From contig NC_092092.1 of NCBI RefSeq assembly GCF_045679555.1, positions 14,005,190 through 14,069,189 on the forward strand: DNA of 64,000 nucleotides, written 5' to 3'. How positions within the stretch are numbered: position 1 is the first letter of the stretch; each line of letters opens with the position of its first letter. The notes beneath the pieces are model-generated. The model was not told the origin of the DNA, did not search any database, and saw only the letters and a list, made by a program, of their open reading frames with translations. Positions 58,198 through 64,000 of this stretch are shown here, piece by piece. Source of the DNA: Salvelinus alpinus. Lineage: Eukaryota > Chordata > Actinopteri > Salmoniformes > Salmonidae. The translations under genes and the position numbers were made by a program.

Positions 58198-58355
58198 CTG
58201 TCTCCCAAGTGGCACAGCGGTCTAAGGCACTACATTTCAGTGCAAGAGGTGTCACTACAGTCCCTGGTTCGAAACCAGGTTGTATCACAACCGGCCATGA
58301 TTGGGAGTCCCATATGGCGGCGCACAATTGGACCAGCGTCGACCGGGGTAGGCAG
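58198..58355 (+). mobile_element. tRNA-derived SINE, 3' truncated
   Basis: The tRNA-like head is complete here: aagtggcacagcggtctaag, then a B box ccctggttcgaaaccaggt. It is followed by gattgggagtcccatatggc and accagcgtcgaccggggtag. The usual tail is absent; the next element begins at once. Confidence 0.88.
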
Positions 58356-58585
58356 TAGCATTGTGCTGTGTGACACAACTGCACATTTTAGTGGCCTTTT
58401 GTCCCCAGCACAAGGTGTACCTGTGTAATGATCATGCTTTTTAATCAACTTTTTTGATATGCCACACTTGTCAGGTGGATGGATTATCTTGGCGAAGGAG
58501 AAATGCTCCCTAACAGGGATGTACAACATTTGAGAGAAATAAGCTTTTTGTGTTTATGGAACATTTCTGGTATCTTTAGTTTCAG
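58356..58585 (+). mobile_element. Tc1-like end piece (third family)
   Basis: It contains gcacattttagtggcctttt, gtaatgatcatgctttttaa, gtcaggtggatggattatct and tggaacatttctggtatctt. It is the same family as 53770-54045. Confidence 0.7.
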
Positions 58586-58834
58586 CTCATAAGTATTCAG
58601 ACCTTTTACTCATTACTTTGTTGAAGCACCTTTGGTAGCGATTACAGCATCGAGTCTTCTTGGGTATGATGCTACGGGCTTGGAACACCTGTATTTGGGG
58701 AGTTTCTCCCATTTATTTTCTGCAGATCCCCTCAAGGGGGGGGGGGATGTATTACATTTTAGAATAAGGCTGTAACGTAACAAAATGTGGGAAAAGTCAA
58801 GGAGTCTGAATACTTTCCGAATGCACTGTGTGTG
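58586..58834 (-). mobile_element. Tc1-like remnant of the 5236/55788 family
   Basis: One end (aagtattcagaccttttact) and an internal transposase part (minus-strand traces such as ASYPRRLDAVIATKGASTK) are fused to the other end: tagaataaggctgtaacgta and tctgaatactttccgaatgc. Most of the element is deleted. Confidence 0.75.
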
Positions 58835-58978
58835 TATAATCATGCCAAATCCTGATTCAACCATTTGAATTCATTGACAGTGAGAGCTAATGAAACACAA
58901 ATTGACAAATTTACAGTAGCTGGCTAGTCTAATCTGTCACATTGGCTAGCTGACAAATTGAAATTTACAGTAGCTAGT

Positions 58979-59676
58979 GTTGATAAAACATGTTTACTGG
59001 AGAACTGAGACGAAGTAGAGACTCTGGACAGGGTGGATGAGGTTTAATTAAATGCAATTTATTCAGAGGTAAAGATATCTGAAATAGCGTGCACGGACCC
59101 TTTCATCAAGCTCAAAATGGAACTCTCCGAAAGAAGCCCAGATAACAGAGTCCATATACATTTTATACAGTACAGAAAGTAGGTTGAGTCTGGAAGTTCT
59201 GGTCCTCTGGTTGGTTCTGATGAGTTGGGCGAGGTCTCCTTCAGGCCAGTATCACTGTCCCATTGGCTCTGAGTAGAGTTCTTTGTCTTCAGAAATGTTC
59301 AGCTAAAACAGGAGATTAGGTGTGTGCGTAGATGTTCCTATTTTGACATTTCTGTGTGTCTCTGTAAAATGTTCAGACTGAAGAGGAGTTTTTGTGTGTG
59401 CGTAGATGTTCCTGTCTTATCTGTGTTTATGAAAGGTTTACGTCAGCCCTCTGTCCTTGGGTATGTGTGTGTGTCTCAGTTTCTCGTGATATTCAGTGCC
59501 AGGCACCCCTTTTCTTATCAGTCTTTATGAAAAGGCCTGTGTCAGCCATCTGTCTCTGGGTGTGTGTGGGTCTCCGTATCTGCTATGAGTTTGTGAGAAA
59601 CCCTGTTTGGAAAGAAGTTAGTTATAACAATGTATTAGCAAATATGCTTGTGTTATAGTAAATGATATTTATTACA
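58979..59676 (-). mobile_element. Retroviral LTR (3' LTR of an endogenous retrovirus remnant)
   Basis: In minus-strand sense it starts TGTAATAAATATC directly after a purine run (agagggggatt). It has a TATA box (TATAAAA, plus 59161-59167) and, about 100 bases on, a poly(A) signal AATAAA (plus 59058-59063). This is the U3-R-U5 order of a retroviral LTR. The exact U5 end is uncertain (a CA near 58979-58992). U3 holds two pairs of imperfect direct repeats: about 77 bp apart with gtgtgcgtagatgttcct, and about 97 bp apart with cttatc...tttatgaaa. They resemble duplicated enhancers. It lies in reverse orientation in ppif intron 2. Confidence 0.8.
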
Positions 59677-60215
59677 AATCCCCCTCTTCACGTCTCCAAA
59701 GAGACGTGACATAAACTAGGTAAAAGTAAGAAAAGCACAAGTAAACAACCAGGGAAACGTTCTCAGAGAGAAAGTTTTATTCCCCCCCTCTTCACGTCTC
59801 ACAAGAGACGTGACATAACTTTAAGCGAATCCAGGCACAAGAAGGGAAACTTTTTCCAGAAGAAAAAGTTTCATATTCCCTCTCTTCACGTCTCCTAAGA
59901 GACGTGACATAAACTAGGTAAAAGTAAGAAAAGCAAAAGTAAACAACCAGGGAAACTTTCTCAGAGAGAAAGTTTTATTCCCCCTCTTCACGTCTCACAA
60001 GAGACGTGACATAACCTTAGGACAAAAGCTACAAGTGGCAAAAAATAGAGTAAACTTTATCAGAAGATAAAGTTTTGATTCCCCCTCTTCACGTCTCCAA
60101 AGAGACGTGACATAAACTTAGGTAAAAGTAAGAAAAGCAAAAGTAAACAACCAGGGAAACTTTCTCAGAGAGAAAGTTTTAATTCCCCCTCTTCACGTCT
60201 CACCAGAGACGTGAC
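59677..60215 (-). repeat. Array of ~100-bp units with two hairpins each, between env and LTR
   Basis: Six copies of a perfect 9-bp inverted repeat, tcacgtctc / gagacgtga with a 4-base loop, are spaced about 100 bases apart (near 59688, 59792, 59886, 59988, 60089, 60193). Each is joined to the run ccccctcttc, which on the retroviral strand reads gaagaggggg, like a polypurine tract. Between them lie five copies of a second hairpin, aaactttctc / gagaaagttt in types 1, 3 and 5. In types 2 and 4 the stem has changed on both arms (gaaactttttc / gaaaaagtttc; aaactttatc / gataaagttt). Odd and even units alternate, giving a ~200-bp dimer. Confidence 0.93.
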
Positions 60216-60237
60216 AAAAGCTATGAATGGCGTTTAA

Positions 60238-60757
60238 TTAGTCATCAGTCCAATAGCCTGGCTCAGCATCCTCCAGGGCAAGCATAGGAAACATCTGTCC
60301 CTTCTCTGCCTGGTTGGGATCAATAGCAGTAGTTATGATCCTAGTGGTCAGCGTTCGAATACATGGAATGCAGCAGCATCCACAAAGCACCAGTATCGCA
60401 GTGAAGACAGATATAGATACCAGTATGGAGGAAACAAGCATCTTATATTTCCCAAACGCATCCATCCAAGAGTTCCACATAGAGGTGTCAACCCCGGAGT
60501 GGTGCTTCATCTTCTCATTAAGTGTACGAAGACCCTCTAAGGCAACAGTAAGACTACCATCAGTTGCTGTGTTATTGGGAATGAAAGTACAACATTGCTC
60601 CCCGAACATGGCACAAACACCTCCGCGTTCAGCCAACAACATATCCACCGCGATTCTATTTTGGAATGCCATCAGGGATGTAGCTGCCAATTGTCCATGG
60701 ACCGCCTCGAAGCCTTGTTGAGTCCAATTACCTAATTTTTTTACCAAAAAACGAGAA
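60238..60757 (-). pseudogene. Retroviral env, transmembrane part only (copy 2)
   Basis: The minus-strand frame encodes the C-terminal part of a gamma-type retroviral envelope transmembrane subunit. A helical heptad region is followed by a disulphide-loop motif of the form C-x6-C-C (GGVCAMFGEQCC), a second helix, one hydrophobic membrane anchor of about 25 residues and a Cys-rich then hydrophilic cytoplasmic tail. The surface subunit, cleavage site and fusion peptide are absent; the frame begins inside the ectodomain just after a stop-containing stretch. It lies immediately upstream (retroviral sense) of the hairpin array and LTR. It is a partial old copy, although this part remains open for 169 codons. 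Confidence 0.85.
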
Positions 60758-60866
60758 AATGTTAAACCCTCAGGTCCATCCCTCTATACAACCTGTACCA
60801 GGTGGGCTCGTCGCCACCCGGGAACTTCAAACCTTCACAACAGGGAGGACAAACATCACTTTTTAT

Positions 60867-62367
60867 TCATTCGACAACCTCTACTACAGCAAACCAAGGG
60901 TCCTCCTCTGTCAGGCCCACTCTCCTGCGAAAGCTTGATTCCGTATCAGCCTCTCCAACTGGAGCATCAAGCAACGGCATCATACCAGAGGTCCTTGCCA
61001 CATCTGTAACAGACTTCTTCAAACAAGGTATGATACAGGCAGCACAGCACATGAGCATAAGAAAAACAACAACTAGAGTCAGAAATCCAGTAACCATCAT
61101 TGTAGTGCACTTACCAAACCAACCACCCAGCCAGGGGAACAGTCCACTCTCCTCCACACCTGCAAGACCCTTCATCTCCACTGATAACTTTGCCAAACCA
61201 CTCAGAGCTTTTGAAATGCTCCCATCCGGACTAGTATTGTTTAGGGACAAACGTGCAACACTGTTCTCCAATCATTTTACATACACCTCCCTGGTTGGCC
61301 AGAATCATGTCCAGTTCTAGTCTATTTTGTCTACTGGTTTGAGAGGTAGCATCCAATCGTTCAGCCATCCCGTAAGTACTGTGTGGGTGTAGTTAACAAA
61401 TCATTGTTGATTATAGTAGATATAATTGATTCAGGCATTCTGCTTAGCATCAACAATAGCTGGGCCAAAAATGGGCAATAAATGCCACAGGCCATCACTC
61501 CTGTTTGATGTCTGGTATTCGTGGGGGACCCCTATTGGGACCCCAACAGGTTGGTGTGCATGTTATCTGTACCCTCGGACCAAGGAGCGTCACGGTTCTG
61601 CCGTCTCCTGGGTTGGTACCGAGTCTCTGTGTCATGTGCAGCTCCCAGAAGTTGGTTAGCTGTAACCTCAATAATAGGCAATGGTGTTATCAGACTGGCC
61701 AAAGCACATGTGCAACGACAATATCCTTTCAAAATGGGGTCAACCGCCTGGCAGGTCCACACATCCACCATACATCAGCAACACCTCTAGTTAATAGTGG
61801 CATTAGTGATGCAGGTAGCAGTAGGGAGCCCTCCATAGTCTATACCCCTACCTGTACCAGTGTTACAGCTGTAATATCCCCCATATGCCTTAACCCCCCA
61901 TGGTGTCTTCTGGGGAGGGACTTCTGGGAACACAAGACTCAGAGTTTTACACAGGGTTGAATTTGGCTTGAACTTTCCAATATGCACATCCAACCTTCCC
62001 CATTACTTAGGGCAAATGGGTGAGCAGCCAGAATAGGTCTGGCATGTCCACATACGACACAGTCCTTTCTATTAAGTGTTTTGTAGGCCAACCACATATT
62101 CTCCCTTTCCTCATATTCAGTTTCAGTCCCCAATTGGTCACTATCTGAGATGTCTTTTACATTTATTACCTGTCCCAGATTGGAGAGCTTAGGTGGTGGT
62201 GTGGGACTTGGTCTTGAAGTGGTGGAGGAGGCCGGCTGAATCCCTGGTCCGTTGGAACTGGTGGTGGTTCTGGCAGCACTGTGATGGTAACATCCCCATC
62301 GTATCCTAAACAGACAGCTCAGGACCACAAGCAGTCCTGTAAAACCCCATCCTCTCCCAGAGAACAC
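60867..62367 (-). pseudogene. Retroviral env, longer copy with frame breaks (copy 1)
   Basis: In minus-strand sense it begins at 62367 with a hydrophobic leader-like segment, followed by a Pro/Ser/Thr-rich stretch and Cys-containing surface-subunit-like text. The frame is broken at several points around 61940, 61780 and 61530. Near 61280 a C-x6-C-C loop is followed by a stop in its own frame, and the downstream ectodomain, membrane anchor (VTGFLTLVVVFLMLMC) and tail to 60867 continue in another frame. At least four breaks are visible, so no full envelope can be made. Its anchor and tail differ clearly from copy 2, so the two are related but diverged segments. I see no gag or pol beside it. 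Confidence 0.78.
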
Positions 62368-64000
62368 ATCATCAGCTAGAGATCAAGCAACACTTTCACT
62401 TCTATGAACGTACACAGTGAGGAAAGGTCGGGGTCAGGGAATTCTTCATTAAGGAGTTGACCCCTGAGCTTTATTAGCAACAGTTCTTCTCCTTAACTCT
62501 GTGATCATTCGGCAGTGTCAGTGTGTCTCACCCTCCAAGTGCGATATGCCCCCAGGTCGAGTGAATCACCTTCTCCTTTAATTCATCTGTAATGCATAAA
62601 ATCTTGGACATACAGGTTTGGTTAACAAACAGTTTCTCATTTGTTCTATCTGATTATATATTTGACTTCTATGCCTATTTTTTAGCTAGAATTTTTTTAA
62701 ATTTTAAATTAGTTTATTATTCAATAGGCCCCATCCTATCCTAGACCACAATGTACCCATCCCCCTCTTGATACCTGGCTCTAGCCAGGTAACAACCTTA
62801 CCTATTCTAAATAATGACTTAGGTAAGAATAGTAAAATATTCTTATGTTCTACATTATCATGTAGGAGCGCCCCTTTCATTTTCCACATGTCCAATTCTC
62901 CCTGTTGTCTCCATTCAGTAACTGTTATCTACCCATTCTGTTATCCATGTCCTGGCGCCCCTTCCGAAACTCCCCTCTCTGCTCTCAAACCTTCAAGGTC
63001 TCAGCAGTGTAGGGAGGGCCTGTCTGTCTGCCCTTTCCCTTATCTGTCTGTAACAACTGTTTTGTTTCCAAATTTTAACTAAATGTCTCACTGTTTGGCT
63101 TCATCTAAACTCATGGATTTTTAGAAAAACATGTCTATGGTGGCAATTTCTAGAGTCCTTACATATTAATTTACCTCAAAACCAGTATACCAAATGACCA
63201 CAAATGCATTATCTACATGACCATCCCCCGAAGCTGATCAGACTTCAAGAGACAGCCATGATGCAGGTCAAAGGTTACAACACCCCCTTACATTCGTGTT
63301 CCATACCATGTCTAGACCTATTAAAGAACCCCTTATCTTTAAAAATTAAACATTTCCTTGTCTAATTAAAACTCAGAAAATAAAACTCTGAATATTCCAT
63401 ATATGAGTGTGCCCCTTTAAGATACCTTGTCTCTGGGAACATGTAAATCCCCTTAACCCAAACGTTTACTACAAACAAAACATAATTACATAGTTATACC
63501 TGTCACAAGAATTTAAAACATGGCCAAGAGGATTAAGTCCTCACCACATTAAAGCTCAGGCTTGGACTTAGGTACCGAGCGGCGACCAGTTAAAAAATAG
63601 TTATTAACCTGACCCGGATTTGCCAATTCAGCACGAGCTCCCGAATGATCAAGCTCAGTTTAATTCCGATGCTACCTAGAAGGGTGTCCGAGGCGTGTAC
63701 GAGGTTGCCAACAACTTACATCTTCAACTTACACTAACTTCTAGTCCCGGACACTGATACAAACTTGAACAGACACTTCAATCTTATGGATACTCCTAGT
63801 TCTAGCAACTAGCCCCATTTCTAAGATGTGTCATTACTTCTCACTTATCTTACGGATACTCCTAGTTGCAACTAGCCCCGTTTCTAAGATATATCAGAAT
63901 AAATGGCAGATATCTTTACACAAGTGCCTTCACATGTAAATACTTTATACCCTGCCATTGGACCTTGTGATTTGTTGTACATCAAGAGCGGGCATATGAC
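62368..64000. other. Region upstream (retroviral sense) of env; no pol or gag recognised
   Basis: I could not find reverse transcriptase, integrase or protease motifs, nor ppif exon 3, on either strand. A diverged 66-bp tandem duplication is at 63781-63900 (cttatggatactcctagttc and cttacggatactcctagttg). The text may be the leader of a gag-pol-deleted provirus or ordinary intron. Confidence 0.4.

Noticed and set aside
57266..58355. tRNA genes suggested by B-box sequences
   Set aside because: The B boxes sit in SINE bodies with SINE text downstream, and no cloverleaf with intact acceptor stem is evident.
60802..61320. 172-codon plus-strand frame
   Set aside because: It is the opposite strand of the env transmembrane segment, which has recognisable motifs; the plus frame has none.

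Overview
The window is vertebrate nuclear DNA from a bony fish, most likely a salmonid. It has split genes with GT-AG introns, many Tc1-like transposon pieces whose ends read as the common salmonid families, tRNA-derived SINEs with the 3' tails seen in salmonids, the palindromic 'caccctattccctatatag' element, L2/Rex-like LINE fragments and a retroviral remnant. I cannot name the genus.

Only two host genes are supported. (1) tbata (thymus, brain and testes associated; Spatial family) lies on the minus strand. I assembled eight coding exons between 42971 and 25114 that keep phase through splice sites visible in the sequence, giving about 342 codons before the stop. (2) ppif (mitochondrial cyclophilin D) lies on the plus strand. 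Exon 1 (54694-54855) carries a mitochondrial presequence and exon 2 (57881-57911) is the 31-nt cyclophilin exon; the rest must lie beyond 64000. The two genes are divergent, with start codons about 11.7 kb apart. I see no functional link between them.

Layout: 1-16172 holds three large tandem arrays (28-, 36- and 39-bp units) separated by an LTR-like insertion, a LINE 3' end and a broken Tc1. 16450-24715 is one SINE split by an 8-kb tandem expansion of its own 57-bp internal segment. 25114-42977 is tbata, whose introns are filled with minisatellites (21, 29, 57, 60, 41, ~39, 40 and 23 bp) and a LINE carrying two internal minisatellites, an LTR-like insertion and a retroposed fragment. 43-54.5 kb holds a 2.8-kb 36/39-bp array and then a patchwork of old transposons. 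54.5-58 kb is the ppif promoter and first two exons, with a nested Tc1 in intron 1. 58.2-62.4 kb, apparently in ppif intron 2, holds SINE and Tc1 pieces and then a minus-strand endogenous retrovirus remnant: two env segments, an array of hairpins, and an LTR.

Roughly half of the window (about 34 kb by my sums) is tandem repeat, nearly all of it at 1-46.9 kb. The long open frames in these arrays are by-products of units that lack stop triplets; I do not treat them as genes. The observations most worth following are the SINE-born satellite, the multiplied splice donor and acceptor of two tbata exons, and the hairpin array between env and the LTR, whose arms vary in a compensated way. All coordinates and exon joins were read by eye, without alignment software.
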